A DNA stretch of 61,967 nucleotides, taken from assembly GCA_949294185.1 (NCBI GenBank), contig CASFGA010000009.1, positions 1 to 61,967 of the forward strand, given 5' to 3'. A program made the translations under genes and the position numbers. A model generated the notes under the pieces. The model had not been told where the DNA came from, did no database searches, and saw nothing but the letters and a program-made list of their open reading frames with translations. Below, piece after piece: positions 19,919 to 30,000 of the stretch; positions within the stretch are counted from its first letter, which is position 1, and every line of letters starts with the position of its first letter. The stretch comes from an uncultured Bacteroides sp. (GTDB lineage Bacteria; Bacteroidota; Bacteroidia; Bacteroidales; Bacteroidaceae).

Positions 19919-19950
19919 TTTGTCGGAAGCCGCGAAATGCCGTTCTTTTG
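19919..19950 (+). promoter_or_regulatory. Promoter of the thioredoxin-like gene
   Basis: TTTG at 19919-19922, a 20-base spacer and TTCTTTTG at 19943-19950 (one mismatch to TAnnTTTG) lie about 40 bases before the ATG at 19991. Confidence 0.5.
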
Positions 19951-19990
19951 CAGGCAAACAACGTTTCATTCCACCAACAACCAAACGAAC

Positions 19991-21184
19991 ATGAAGACAC
20001 AAATCCTCCTTTTATCGTGCCTGCTCTTCTCCGGAACGCTACAGGCCCAAGATTATCTGAAAGAAGTATTGCAGCGGATGGAGGGAATCCAAACGGCATG
20101 CTACCTCGATTCCCTCGAAAGCTGGGAGCCGGGCGACACACTGCCCCTTTTTACCGCAACCTGCCTTACGCAGGAATACAGAAATCCGCAGGATACCACC
20201 ATCGGCGCCTGCTTCGTGCAATGGAAGTCAACAGACAAAAAGCAGTTCAAAACCGGATATGACGGACAGGTCTACGCCGTTTCCTATCCCGAAGACAAGA
20301 CCATCGTGCTAGACGACTTTACCGCCCGACGGCTTCCTTTCCGCCCGGTCGCGCCTCCGTTCTTTCAATACACGGAGAGTATCCTGCGGTATATTCTCGA
20401 GACAACGGACAGCATCACGAAAGAGGTAAGGGAAACCGGAAAAACATATTACATCAAGCTGGCCATTCACGAGGAAAACCAGATTGAGTTTTTCGGAAAA
20501 GCCTTCCGCATGCCGGTTCCACCACCGGAATTCTATGTGGAGCCCATTTCTGTCTATGAAATATGGATTGACAAGCCGACAGGACTGCCCTATAAGGTGA
20601 GGAGAGAAATGTCACACGACATCTCCGTCCACGTTTGCCTGAATCCCCATTTCAACCCGACAGGGCTGAAAGACTTCAATCTCTATGACTATTTTCCAAG
20701 AGACTATGAGATAAAGAGAAAGGGGGAAGCATCCGCCCGCAGGCAGCCCAGTCTGGAAGGAAAGCCTGCACCGGGATGGACGCTCCGCGATGCCGACGGA
20801 AATTCCTTTTCGCTCGACCAGGTGAGGAGTAGGGTAGTCCTGCTCAACCTTACCGGCATAGGATGCGGGGCCTGCCACGCCTCCATTCCTTTCCTGCGGA
20901 CGCTGAAAGACCGTTTCCCGCCCGCCGACTTCGAACTGATAGCCATTGAAACGTGGGGGAGACCCCTGCACTCCATCCGGAACTATATTGCCCGAAACCA
21001 GATAAACTACCGGTTTCTGGAGGGTTCGAAAGGCATTGTGAACGATTACCGTACAGGCGGAGCTGCCCCTTACTTCTTCCTGCTCGACGAACACCGCATA
21101 GTGCGGAAAGTCTTCTACGGATACAGCCTGGAAAACTCCGGCAGAGAAATCGCACAGGCCATCGAAGAGCTGCTGCAACTGTAG
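19991..21184 (+). CDS. Secreted TlpA-like thioredoxin-fold protein with CGAC motif
   Basis: 397-residue exported protein (signal peptide ending near LQAQ). The first 240 residues have no family I recognise. The C-terminal part (about 255-395) is a TlpA/AhpC-TSA thioredoxin-like domain with the active site GCGACH (C292 and C295) and the cis-Pro-like segment GAAPYFFLLD. It is likely periplasmic or outer-membrane associated and capable of thiol-disulphide exchange. The ATG at 19991 is chosen because it opens the signal peptide and lies just after the promoter; the frame is open further upstream, but that part overlaps the divergent gene. It is divergent from the membrane-tethered regulator, which may control it. 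Confidence 0.85.
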   Translation: MKTQILLLSCLLFSGTLQAQDYLKEVLQRMEGIQTACYLDSLESWEPGDTLPLFTATCLTQEYRNPQDTTIGACFVQWKSTDKKQFKTGYDGQVYAVSYPEDKTIVLDDFTARRLPFRPVAPPFFQYTESILRYILETTDSITKEVRETGKTYYIKLAIHEENQIEFFGKAFRMPVPPPEFYVEPISVYEIWIDKPTGLPYKVRREMSHDISVHVCLNPHFNPTGLKDFNLYDYFPRDYEIKRKGEASARRQPSLEGKPAPGWTLRDADGNSFSLDQVRSRVVLLNLTGIGCGACHASIPFLRTLKDRFPPADFELIAIETWGRPLHSIRNYIARNQINYRFLEGSKGIVNDYRTGGAAPYFFLLDEHRIVRKVFYGYSLENSGREIAQAIEELLQL

Positions 21185-21189
21185 AGAAA

Positions 21190-21244
21190 AAACGCCCGCG
21201 CCATGCCTTGAAACAAATGTTTTGCAGGCACGGCGCGGGCGTTT
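21190..21244. terminator. Bidirectional terminator between converging genes
   Basis: A perfect 13-bp outer stem (21190-21202 with 21232-21244, arm AAACGCCCGCGCC) and an inner TGCCT/AGGCA stem. A-rich bases precede it and T-rich bases follow, so it can stop transcription from both the thioredoxin-like gene and the minus-strand acetyltransferase operon. Confidence 0.8.
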
Positions 21245-21268
21245 CATACAGATGAAAATCCGGTTTTG

Positions 21269-21922
21269 TCAGGAGACAAGCTTCAGATACCGCTCCACCT
21301 TTTCAAAAAACAGCGAGATATGCGCTCCGTCGGCAAAGGCATGGCTTGCGGTGAGAGCAATCGGCATATACAGCCGCCCGTCGCGCCGGATGGCCTTGCC
21401 CGCATTCATCAGCGGATAGTCCAATGGATGGCCTACAGACTGCTGTGTATAAGTGACCGAAGTGAAATACAGTTTCGGCGTGGCACTGAGCAGAAAGACA
21501 TTGAAATCGCCCTGCTCGGCTATCTGTTTGTCCGTTCCGTACGGATCGCCGTCGGCAGGAATGGAAGTCACAATGCGGCGTGCCTCCGCATAGAAAGCTT
21601 CAAAATCCTCGCGGTAAGGGATACGCACCGTATAGAAAGTCTTGCCGGGAACGGCGATAGGGGAGATGACATCCACCGTGTCATGATACACCACCTGTCC
21701 GTTCTTGTCCCAGCGGTAACGCAGCTCCTTAATCTCGTTCACCGCCCGCAGGATGGCATACAGATAATGCAGGAAGAAAGAACGCCCCGACGCCTTTGCC
21801 GAAGCGTAAGCCTCCGTACATTCCACTTCGCCCGTTATGGATATCCACGAGTTGGCAAAGCCCCGGAAAAAATTATAATTGTCCTTCCGCTCCCAAGTAT
21901 GAATGTCAACGATATGTTTCAT
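21269..21922 (-). CDS. Chloramphenicol acetyltransferase-like protein
   Basis: 217-residue protein of the trimeric type-A CAT fold, matching that family in length. The N-terminal [13 protein letters not shown] block, the [22 protein letters not shown] region, and the C-terminal active-site motif [21 protein letters not shown] (where the family has HHxxxDGxH) are all present; the His in SHAFADG corresponds to the catalytic base. It may acetylate chloramphenicol or a different small hydroxylated molecule. It forms a two-gene unit with the upstream panE-like gene (4-bp overlap) and ends at a bidirectional terminator. It shows no sign of a mobile resistance cassette. Confidence 0.85.
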   Translation of the reverse strand: MKHIVDIHTWERKDNYNFFRGFANSWISITGEVECTEAYASAKASGRSFFLHYLYAILRAVNEIKELRYRWDKNGQVVYHDTVDVISPIAVPGKTFYTVRIPYREDFEAFYAEARRIVTSIPADGDPYGTDKQIAEQGDFNVFLLSATPKLYFTSVTYTQQSVGHPLDYPLMNAGKAIRRDGRLYMPIALTASHAFADGAHISLFFEKVERYLKLVS

Positions 21923-22830
21923 GCTTTCCGGAATTTCTGCGCCACCTTATGATAAGTCGGCAGATCCACGCCCAAACGTTCGCCCAAATCAATCATGTCA
22001 AACAGCAGGCCCTGTATTTCCGACTCATGCCCGCGGGCAATGTCTTTCTGCATTGAGGCCGTGCTGTGCGGGTCAAGCTTGTCGATGACCTTCAGGTTAT
22101 AGGCAACCGGATCTTCCGGAAATACAACTCCCGAGCGGCGTCCTATCTCGGCACTCTCGCGCGACAGTCCGACAAACGTATCACGCACATCCCCCTCATG
22201 CTGCACCTCGCCCATCGGCACATTGTGATAGGCTCCCGTGCAGGCCATTGCCGATATAAACGCCCATTTGATGAAGGTGTCACGGTTGATATCGTCCGAC
22301 ACTTCCACCTTGATGCCGCATCCGCGCAGCTCTTCGGCTATCGCTTCCATCCGCTCACGAGCCACTCCCTGCTCCGGACGCGCCCCAAAAACCATGCGGA
22401 ATATGCTTCCCATCTGGGTTATCTCCCCTTCACCGGAAACGAATCCCACAATATAGATGCATCCGTCGAGCACCGTAACCGAAGGAACCAGGCGTCCGAT
22501 GCGGGGTCCCGTCCCATAAACATTCAGGATGGGAATAACCAGCGTGCCGGGAGCAGCTGCCCGCTCCACCACCTCCTTGATGGAATCGATGGAGTATCCT
22601 TTCACACAGACAAAAATCACATCCGCTTTGCCGTCAAACTCTTCGGCAGTGCAAGCTTTCACAGGAAGGAAATGCTCCCCCTTCAAGTCCGACTTCAGAT
22701 GAAGCCCGTCGCGGCGCATCGCTTCAAGGTGCTTTCCACGGGCAATGCAGGTCACATCTTTTCCCGCCAAAGCCAAAAATCCGGCGATGGAACCTCCCAC
22801 GCCGCCGGTTCCTACAATCAGATATCTCAT
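21919..22830 (-). CDS. panE: Ketopantoate reductase-family protein (PanE/ApbA)
   Basis: 303-residue NADPH-dependent reductase of the 2-dehydropantoate 2-reductase family, which makes pantoate for coenzyme A. The Rossmann motif [17 protein letters not shown] is at residues 7-23, the KGYSIDS segment carries the conserved lysine region, and the C-terminal domain contains the [11 protein letters not shown] and [12 protein letters not shown] blocks with the expected substrate-binding Lys and Ser. The gene overlaps the CAT-like gene by 4 bp. Such reductases also act on other 2-oxo acids, so the pantoate role is likely but not certain. Confidence 0.85.
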   Translation of the reverse strand: MRYLIVGTGGVGGSIAGFLALAGKDVTCIARGKHLEAMRRDGLHLKSDLKGEHFLPVKACTAEEFDGKADVIFVCVKGYSIDSIKEVVERAAAPGTLVIPILNVYGTGPRIGRLVPSVTVLDGCIYIVGFVSGEGEITQMGSIFRMVFGARPEQGVARERMEAIAEELRGCGIKVEVSDDINRDTFIKWAFISAMACTGAYHNVPMGEVQHEGDVRDTFVGLSRESAEIGRRSGVVFPEDPVAYNLKVIDKLDPHSTASMQKDIARGHESEIQGLLFDMIDLGERLGVDLPTYHKVAQKFRKA

Positions 22831-22876
22831 AAGGCTCTTGATTTTTTAAGTTTTCCAATTCCTAAGAATACAACCC

Positions 22877-23167
22877 TCAAGTCACAAATTCCGGATAACC
22901 GACAGATAATATGGCATCCAAATTATATGTCTTGGTCTTATAAGTCTTACCGTATGCCGCAGTTAGTTCCAAAATGGAACACACTTCGTTTTCATTCAAT
23001 TCCTCACTACTGAAGATATTCTTCAGATGCTTGGTTATCGCCTGTCTTCCCACATCAAACAGCTCACCAATCTGTGCTTGAGTGAGCCAGACAGTTTCCC
23101 CTTTCAACCGGACTTCCAATTTCAGACTTCGGTTAGGCTGATAAAACAGGATTTCGCTTGAATGCTC
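22877..23167 (-). pseudogene. RhuM-family remnant
   Basis: The minus strand encodes about 97 residues matching the N-terminus of the RhuM/virulence-associated family, as in EILFYQPNRSLKLEVRL, KGETVWLTQAQIGELF and YNLDAILSVGY, and then stops at PEFVT. Members I know of are about 330 residues, so more than two thirds is missing. There is also no ATG: the frame runs back through GAG CAT TCA to ATA AGG before a stop, as if the start codon had been lost. It is not part of the panE operon functionally. These genes often lie beside toxin, phage or mobile-element loci and are commonly degraded. Confidence 0.75.
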
Positions 23168-23182
23168 TATTCTCCTTATACA

Positions 23183-24286
23183 TTACACATTGAACCGGAA
23201 GTGCATGATGTCGCCGTCCTGCACCACATAGTCTTTGCCTTCCACGCTCAGTTTTCCGGCTTCGCGCACGGCGGCTTCGCTGCCATACTTGATGTAGTCT
23301 TCGTATTTGATTACTTCGGCACGGATAAAGCCCTTCTCAAAGTCGGTATGGATAACACCCGCACACTGCGGAGCCTTCCATCCCTTGTGGTAAGTCCAGG
23401 CCTTGACCTCCATCTCACCTGCGGTAATGAACGTTTCCAGATTCAGCAGCTTATAAGCCGACTTGATCAGACGGTTTACACCCGACTCTTCCAGTCCCAC
23501 TTCCTGAAGAAACATCTGGCGGTCTTCGTAGGTCTCCAGTTCGGCAATGTCGGCCTCTGTCTTTGCTGCCACTACCAGGATTTCCGCATTCTCTTCCTTC
23601 ACCGCCTCGCGCACCTGCTCCACATATTGGTTTCCGGTCACGGCACTTCCTTCATCCACATTGCAGACATACATCACCGGCTTCGAGGTCAGCAGAAAGA
23701 GGTCATGCGCAATTTTCTGCTCGTCTTTCGTCTCAAACTGCACGGTACGCGCCGACTTTCCCTGCTCCAGCGCTTCCTTGTAACGGACCAAGACCTCGTA
23801 TGTCTGCTTGGCCACCTTGTCGCCACCTGTCTGTGCCTGCTTCTGCACCTTCTGGATGCGGCTTTCGATGGTCTCCAAATCCTTCAGCTGAAGCTCGGTA
23901 TCGATGATTTCCTTGTCGCGCACGGGATTGACCGTACCGTCTACATGCGTTACGTTCTCATCGTCAAAGCAGCGGAGCACATGGATAATGGCGTCCGTCT
24001 CGCGTATATTGGCCAGAAACTTGTTGCCCAAGCCTTCGCCCTTGCTTGCACCCTTCACCAGGCCGGCGATATCCACTATCTCCACGGTGGTCGGCACAAC
24101 GCGCCCCGGGTGTACCAGTTCGGCTAGCTTGTTCAAGCGCTCGTCGGGCACGGTAATCACACCCACGTTCGGTTCAATCGTACAGAAAGGGAAATTGGCA
24201 GCCTGTGCCTTTGCATTCGATAAACAATTAAAAAGAGTCGACTTACCCACATTCGGCAAACCGACAATACCGCATTGTAAAGCCAT
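23183..24286 (-). CDS. ychF: Ribosome-binding ATPase/GTPase YchF (Ola1)
   Basis: Obg-superfamily P-loop protein that binds ribosomes and prefers ATP. The 367-residue product has the G1 motif GLPNVGKST (9-17), FCTIEPNVG, the G3-like DIAGLVKGASKGEGLGNKFL, the noncanonical nucleotide-specificity segment NVDE, the coiled-coil insert near 130-200, and a C-terminal TGS domain ending in HFRFNV. Length and order match the family exactly. A TATCTTTG -7 element lies 43 bases upstream of the ATG. Confidence 0.97.
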   Translation of the reverse strand: MALQCGIVGLPNVGKSTLFNCLSNAKAQAANFPFCTIEPNVGVITVPDERLNKLAELVHPGRVVPTTVEIVDIAGLVKGASKGEGLGNKFLANIRETDAIIHVLRCFDDENVTHVDGTVNPVRDKEIIDTELQLKDLETIESRIQKVQKQAQTGGDKVAKQTYEVLVRYKEALEQGKSARTVQFETKDEQKIAHDLFLLTSKPVMYVCNVDEGSAVTGNQYVEQVREAVKEENAEILVVAAKTEADIAELETYEDRQMFLQEVGLEESGVNRLIKSAYKLLNLETFITAGEMEVKAWTYHKGWKAPQCAGVIHTDFEKGFIRAEVIKYEDYIKYGSEAAVREAGKLSVEGKDYVVQDGDIMHFRFNV

Positions 24287-24328
24287 AACTATATTCTTAT
24301 CTTATTATTATCTTCTGGTTTCAGCTTA

Positions 24329-24336
24329 CAAAGATA
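24329..24336 (-). promoter_or_regulatory. -7 element for ychF
   Basis: Reads TATCTTTG on the minus strand, matching TAnnTTTG, 43 bases upstream of the ychF ATG. No clear -33 element at standard spacing. Confidence 0.5.
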
Positions 24337-24365
24337 AGTCTTTTTCTGCGGTTTCTCATAAAAAT

Positions 24366-24419
24366 GCCACAGATTCTACAGGTCACGTAATCACTACGGA
24401 ACCTGTAGAAGTCTGTGGC
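24366..24419 (-). terminator. Terminator of the second SusCD operon
   Basis: Arms 24366-24383 and 24401-24419 pair over 18 bp with one bulge, with an inner CGTA/TACG stem. On the minus strand it is followed by ATTTTTAT, and it lies just past the stop of the DUF3823 gene. Confidence 0.75.
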
Positions 24420-24465
24420 GCGCAATTTTACCTTTTATGTTCTTTATTTATTACATAGAGAACTC

Positions 24466-25185
24466 TTAATTGAATTTCACCTGAACAGGCTCTGTAAATA
24501 TCATGGCATCAATGCCTGCTATCTTCAGACCCATACGGGCGTATACAAAACCGGTCTGAGGCAGTGAGTTGTTCGTTGAGTTGGTTGAAAAACCGCTCAA
24601 GTCCACATTCAGGGTTACGGTCTGTCCGGCAGCCAATCCGGTATTTACTTCCGTATAGCCACCCTGTCCTAAGTTACGGGTATCGTCCACGATGATGTTA
24701 CGGCCTACATACAGACCTACCTTTTCGATATTCATACCCGGAGTAACTTCTGTAATGGTGCAGGTACCTGTTACCTGACGGCCGCTACAGGTTATGGATT
24801 CGTTATCCAAAAGGTAATAAGGAGTAACCTGAACATCAACTGTTCTTCCGTCGTAGTTGTCAATGATGATATCGTCAGCATCTGTCGGGTTCACCCACGG
24901 ACCCATGTTGGCCACACGCACCAGACGATAATCTTTTCCGCCATAAATGCCTGCGCTATAAGTTCCGTCCTGTGCTATCTGCACATTCATATAGGTACTG
25001 GATGACAGTTCCCATCCCTCTTCATAAAGGTGCATCACCACCTGATTGTTTCGCACATAGATTGGTCTGTCGCCATACTTCACCGTACCGGTAAGATTGA
25101 TGTTCGGCTCATCGTAGTTATCCAACTCGCATGAAGTGAAGCTGACAGCCAATATGAATGATAGAAAATAAAATAGTTTCTTCAT
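24466..25185 (-). CDS. DUF3823 lipoprotein of the second glycan locus
   Basis: 239-residue predicted surface lipoprotein (lipobox SFTSC, Cys19) with the two-domain beta-sandwich pattern of DUF3823: an N-terminal prealbumin-like domain (TGTVKYGDRPIYVRNNQ, YGGKDYRLV) and a C-terminal domain (GLYVGRNIIVDDTRN, QTGFVYARMGLK). Proteins of this family accompany SusC/SusD pairs and take the place of SusE/SusF as accessory glycan-binding proteins. It is the last gene of the susC-susD operon (20-bp gap) and is followed by a terminator. Confidence 0.85.
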   Translation of the reverse strand: MKKLFYFLSFILAVSFTSCELDNYDEPNINLTGTVKYGDRPIYVRNNQVVMHLYEEGWELSSSTYMNVQIAQDGTYSAGIYGGKDYRLVRVANMGPWVNPTDADDIIIDNYDGRTVDVQVTPYYLLDNESITCSGRQVTGTCTITEVTPGMNIEKVGLYVGRNIIVDDTRNLGQGGYTEVNTGLAAGQTVTLNVDLSGFSTNSTNNSLPQTGFVYARMGLKIAGIDAMIFTEPVQVKFN

Positions 25186-25205
25186 AATTGAATGCTTTTG
25201 TTAGA

Positions 25206-27083
25206 TTACATATTCGGATTCTGTACCAGTTTCGGATTCTTGTCCAAAACATCCTGTTCGAATGCGGTATAGTAGTTACCTACACGGAAGTTGCGCGGAG
25301 CCAGGAAACGCGGAGCTACCTTGCGAACATAAATAAATTTGTTGTTGTCCGGACCTCCTACAATACGATAAGGATACAGGGCATACAGCATAGTATTTTC
25401 TGATTCCACTCCGTTCCATACCCCGTGTGCCTTGCGCAGACGCTTCATATCCCACAAGCGGTGGTCTTCCAGTGCCAGTTCGCGGCGGCGTTCGTTCAGC
25501 ATGTTGTCGATGGTCAGATCGGAAGCTGACCAAGAGTTAGCACCCAAACCTGCACGTTGGCGAACCTTGTTCACGTAGGTCAAAGCTTTGGAAGTCTGTC
25601 CCAATTCCATGGCAGCCTCGGCCGCATTCAGATAGATTTCTCCCATACGGAAATAAACGTACCAGATATAAGAACCTTGTCCGCGGGCAGAACTTCCGGC
25701 CGTTTCATCCACAAACTTATGCAGATTGAAACCCGTATTGGTATAAGTGGCGCGGTTCAGCGGGCCGTCATTTCCTACCAATGTGCCACCATCGCCCGTA
25801 TACTTTTTATTATTTACCGTATATTCTCCTGTAAAAGTTGATTTAGGATCACTTCCTTCAATCAGGGCATAACCCTTTTCTACTGACGGATCATAAACGG
25901 CCACACCAGCCTGAACATCCAAGGTCGCACCCTTAAACTCTTGATCAGGAACCAGACAAGTACCTTTCAGACGGACATCCTGAATCGGATTAAAAATTTC
26001 GCCACGGGTAGTGTAAACTCTATAGCTTCCATCCGGATTCTTGTCCTGCAAAGCACCGTAAGTTTCCACCAGCTGCAAGGTCGGACAAAGGTCAGAACCA
26101 TTGTCATTATCCTCGTTCATAGACTGCGCGATGTTGGCAAACGAGAAGGTATGGAACTTGCTGGCATTGTAATCCTTAGTCCAAAGCACTTCCGTATTGT
26201 TGTCCTTCGAGCAGATGGCATTGTAGAAGTTGTCGGATGAAGGATTGTCGATACCCTGCAGCGTATTGTTTGCAAATTCACTGATAATCCGTTCTGATGC
26301 AGCCAATGACTTAGTGTAGTAATCAGTCGGATCTTCACCCTCCATACCTACAACACCCGGCTGCTCTACAGAGCGAACTGCCGTAATATTATACTTGGCA
26401 ATAGAGCCGGCATACAGCATGGAGCGGCTTGCCAAAGCCAGTGCAGCCCACTGATTGGCACGCGATTTGTTGGTCACACCATTGTTTCCCTTCAAAGTTG
26501 CCTCAATATCCATACATTCCTCATAGACGAACTTATAGATATTGGCTTCCGATTCACGCGGTTTCTGCAACTCAGTCACATCCATACCCGGAGTATAGCT
26601 TTGGGTTTCGGTTACCAAAGGCACACCGCCCATGCGGATACACATCTGGAAATAGGCATAAGCACGCAGGAAACGGAATTCAGCCGTATAAAGAGCCTTG
26701 GTGTCGTCTGCCAGTTGAGATACCGTAGCCAAAGACTCGATAGCCTGATTGCACTTATAGATATAGGCATAGTCATAGTAGCGGAATTCATCGTAGCTGT
26801 ATGCCACCATCTGGTTGCGGGCAGACTCCACATCCTGGTTCATCAGACCGCACCACATGAAGTCATCAAACAGCGAATGGTTCACATCGTTGTCCATATT
26901 ACCATTGGTAGCCACATCATTATACAGCTCCGCCAACACACCCTCTATCAAGGTATTGTCGTTCCATACCTGTTCAGAGGTCAGAAAGTCTGTCGGCTCT
27001 GTGTCTCCCACCCAATTGTCGCAGGCGGTAAAGGAAGTGCCGAGCGCAACAGAACACAATATATATAGTAAACTCTTTTTCAT
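25206..27083 (-). CDS. SusD/RagB-family glycan-binding lipoprotein (second locus)
   Basis: 625-residue surface lipoprotein (lipobox SFTAC, Cys21). SusD hallmarks are present: the YKCNQAIESL helix, AEFRFLRAYAYFQMCIRMGGVPLV, an EIYLNAAEAAMELG helix, the LNERRRELALEDHRLWDMKRL C-terminal block, and a final YYTAFEQDVLDKNPKLVQNP tail. It partners the SusC encoded 12 bp upstream. The extra length relative to the first SusD lies in the middle of the protein, where ligand loops sit. The substrate is unknown. Confidence 0.95.
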   Translation of the reverse strand: MKKSLLYILCSVALGTSFTACDNWVGDTEPTDFLTSEQVWNDNTLIEGVLAELYNDVATNGNMDNDVNHSLFDDFMWCGLMNQDVESARNQMVAYSYDEFRYYDYAYIYKCNQAIESLATVSQLADDTKALYTAEFRFLRAYAYFQMCIRMGGVPLVTETQSYTPGMDVTELQKPRESEANIYKFVYEECMDIEATLKGNNGVTNKSRANQWAALALASRSMLYAGSIAKYNITAVRSVEQPGVVGMEGEDPTDYYTKSLAASERIISEFANNTLQGIDNPSSDNFYNAICSKDNNTEVLWTKDYNASKFHTFSFANIAQSMNEDNDNGSDLCPTLQLVETYGALQDKNPDGSYRVYTTRGEIFNPIQDVRLKGTCLVPDQEFKGATLDVQAGVAVYDPSVEKGYALIEGSDPKSTFTGEYTVNNKKYTGDGGTLVGNDGPLNRATYTNTGFNLHKFVDETAGSSARGQGSYIWYVYFRMGEIYLNAAEAAMELGQTSKALTYVNKVRQRAGLGANSWSASDLTIDNMLNERRRELALEDHRLWDMKRLRKAHGVWNGVESENTMLYALYPYRIVGGPDNNKFIYVRKVAPRFLAPRNFRVGNYYTAFEQDVLDKNPKLVQNPNM

Positions 27084-27095
27084 ATCTGCTTTTTA

Positions 27096-30000
27096 TTAGA
27101 AGTTAAGATTCAAACCGAATGATATTGTACGCAAGTTTGGAGTAACCAAAGCACTGTTTGAAGTGATTTCAGGGTCAATCTGATACTTGTGCATGTTATC
27201 AATACTGAACAGGTTGTAAGCATTTACATAGAAACGCAGACGGTTCAGACGCATCTTGTTGGTAACAGACTTCGGCAGGGTATAACCCAATTCCAATGTA
27301 CGGAGCTTCAGATACCATACCTTCTTTACCCAGAAGTCGCTACGGCGAGTAAAGCTGACATTGTTACCTGCATAACGGGTAGCAGGGAATTCACCGGCAA
27401 TCCATTCAGAATTTGCATCTGTCGGATCGGCACGATGCCATGCATCAGTCAACAGATATTCAGTCGAGTTACCGTCACCCTGGAACGGATAACCCAATTC
27501 CCAACAGATTTCGTATGACTGTGCGGCCGCACCGTTCCAGTCCATCTTCAGGTCAAAGCCTTTCCATTCGAAAGTGGTCAGCAAACTGTAGTTGATATAA
27601 GGCAGCTGGCCTGCACCGTAAGCAATCGGACGCTCATCCAATTCATTGATTACACCGTCATTGTTCTGGTCTTTGTAGATAAAGTCACCCGGCAGCATGG
27701 TGCTGTTACCTTGTCCGTCGTTATCCACCGGATAGTTCTGAATCTGCTCGTAGTTCTGGAAACGTCCGTCCACTTCATAACCCCAGAAAGTAGAAGCCCA
27801 ACGGTTTTCGGTAGAGTTGCGGTATTCATCCCAACTTGAGCCGAAACGCGGCTTGTAAGAATCACCCATCATACGGCGGGCAAGTGTAAAGTTTCCGGCG
27901 ATAGAGTAACGGAAATCTTCCACCTGGTCACGCCATGTAACACCAAATTCCAGACCTTTGTGATAGTCGGAGTTCAGGTTTTCATTGGCAAGGTCAAAAC
28001 CTACTTCTTCCGGAATCAAGACATCGTAACGCAAAGCCGGAAGTCCGGTACGCTTACGTTGGAAGAGTTCGAATGTACCGGTCAAGCGCTCGTCGAAGAA
28101 ACCGAAATCGATACCGACATTAATCAAGGTAGACTTGATCCAGCTCAAGGTAGTGATAGGGATACCACGGAACTCTACGCGAGAAACAGCATTGCCGTTC
28201 AATACCGCACCATCAGCTGTATTACCGAAAGCATATCCGCTCAAATAAGCATACGGATTCACAATGTTTTCAGCTACACCATTGTTGTCACTGTCCCACT
28301 GGTCATCTCCCATCTGTCCCCAAGATGCACGGATCTTGAAGTTAGAAAGCTTGGTAGCTTCCTTGATATTTTCCATAAACGGCTCTTCCGAAATTCTCCA
28401 TCCGGCAGATACGGCAGGGAAGAAACCCCAACGGTGTCCCGGAGCAAAGAGGTAAGAACCATCATAACGTCCGCTGAACTCTGCAAAATACTTGCTCTGA
28501 TAGTCGTATGCGGCACGGAATACCAGACCGGCACGGCGAGCTACGCTTTCCGTATTCTCCATTGACTGCATGTTGGCGATACCATTAGTCAGCGCGATGT
28601 AGTTATTGGTCGGCAAAGTATTGTACTGCGTCCATGAGTTGTCCTTTTCAAAGGTTTCCAGACCGATTACGCCCGATACATGGTGAGCCTGATTGAACGT
28701 ATGGTCGTAGTTCAACTGTACCTGGAAAGTCTTTTCCTGACGCTGTTCCTTTACACGGCGACGCCACGGGTTCTGATTACCCCAAACGGCATTGTATGTA
28801 TCCGTTTCTGCATCGTAGTTGTAAACCTGATAAGTATACTCAAACTGTTCCTGGTCATTCTGGGCAATCCAGTAGTTGTAGGCCACTCTTGCCTTCAAGC
28901 CTTCAAGCGGAGTCTGCCATTCCATATAGGCATTCACCGTTCCTGACTTCCAAACATCGTCCGTATAACCGGTAATGTCCTCGTCGAAGATGGCGGCACC
29001 TGTTGCATTGTTACGGGTTTCATTCACATAGTCCGGATTGTCATTAGCGTAAGCATGCTGAGTCGGCCAGTTCTGGAACATAGCATAATACGGCTGCCAG
29101 TAGTCATCCAATCCCGGCACACCTATATTGTGGCGCGTTTCCATACGACCGCTGATGCGGACACCCATCTTGAAGTTTTTCGTGATGTTGGCTTCCACAT
29201 TACTCTGAATGTTGGTACGGTTGAAGTTAAAGCCCCTAATCATGGCATCCTGGTCGGTATGAGAAACACCCACGTGGTAATTGATGTTTTCCGAGCCACC
29301 GTCGATGCTTACATTACCATACCACATGGCGGCATTCTTGTTGGTGATGAAATCCTGCCAGTCGAAGCTTGAATAAGCTCCCTGTCCCTGACGCCACAAG
29401 TTCAGTTCGTCCATCGTGCGGGCGGTTGTACCGTTCGTGTTCAGGTCGGCCTGCATACGTCCTTCATAGAATGTCGGAGCGTCTGCCACCTTCGGATAAC
29501 GCATGAAGTTCTGGATGCCATAGTAGAAGTTGGCCGTTACAGAAGTCTTTTCGTTACGGCGACCGGACTTGGTCGTTACCAATACAACACCGTTTGCTGC
29601 ACGCAAACCGTAGATGGCAGCGGAAGCATCCTTCAATACGGTGATGCTCTCGATGTCGTTCACATCGATGTTGTTGAACTGTCCTTCCTCACACTGCACA
29701 CCATCTATTACATATAAAGGTGTACCCATGTTACGGATCTGGATAGAAGCACTTGCACCCGGACGACCATCGGCCTGACGGGCTGAGATACCCGGAGCCT
29801 TACCTACCAAGGCACCTGCCGTAGTCGGGGTAGTGGTTTTGGTCAGCTCATCAGACTTCACTGCGGTGATGGCACCGGTCAATGAACCCTTCTTCTGAGT
29901 ACCGTAACCAACGACAACCACTTCGTCCAACGTTTCGGTGTCTTCATTCAGTTCCACCACCATCGAAGTGGAAGCCGGCATTTCCTTGTCGGTAAAACCG

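Noticed and set aside
21269..21922. Mobile chloramphenicol-resistance gene
   Set aside because: No insertion sequence, integron or composition shift is visible around it, and it is coupled to a metabolic gene.
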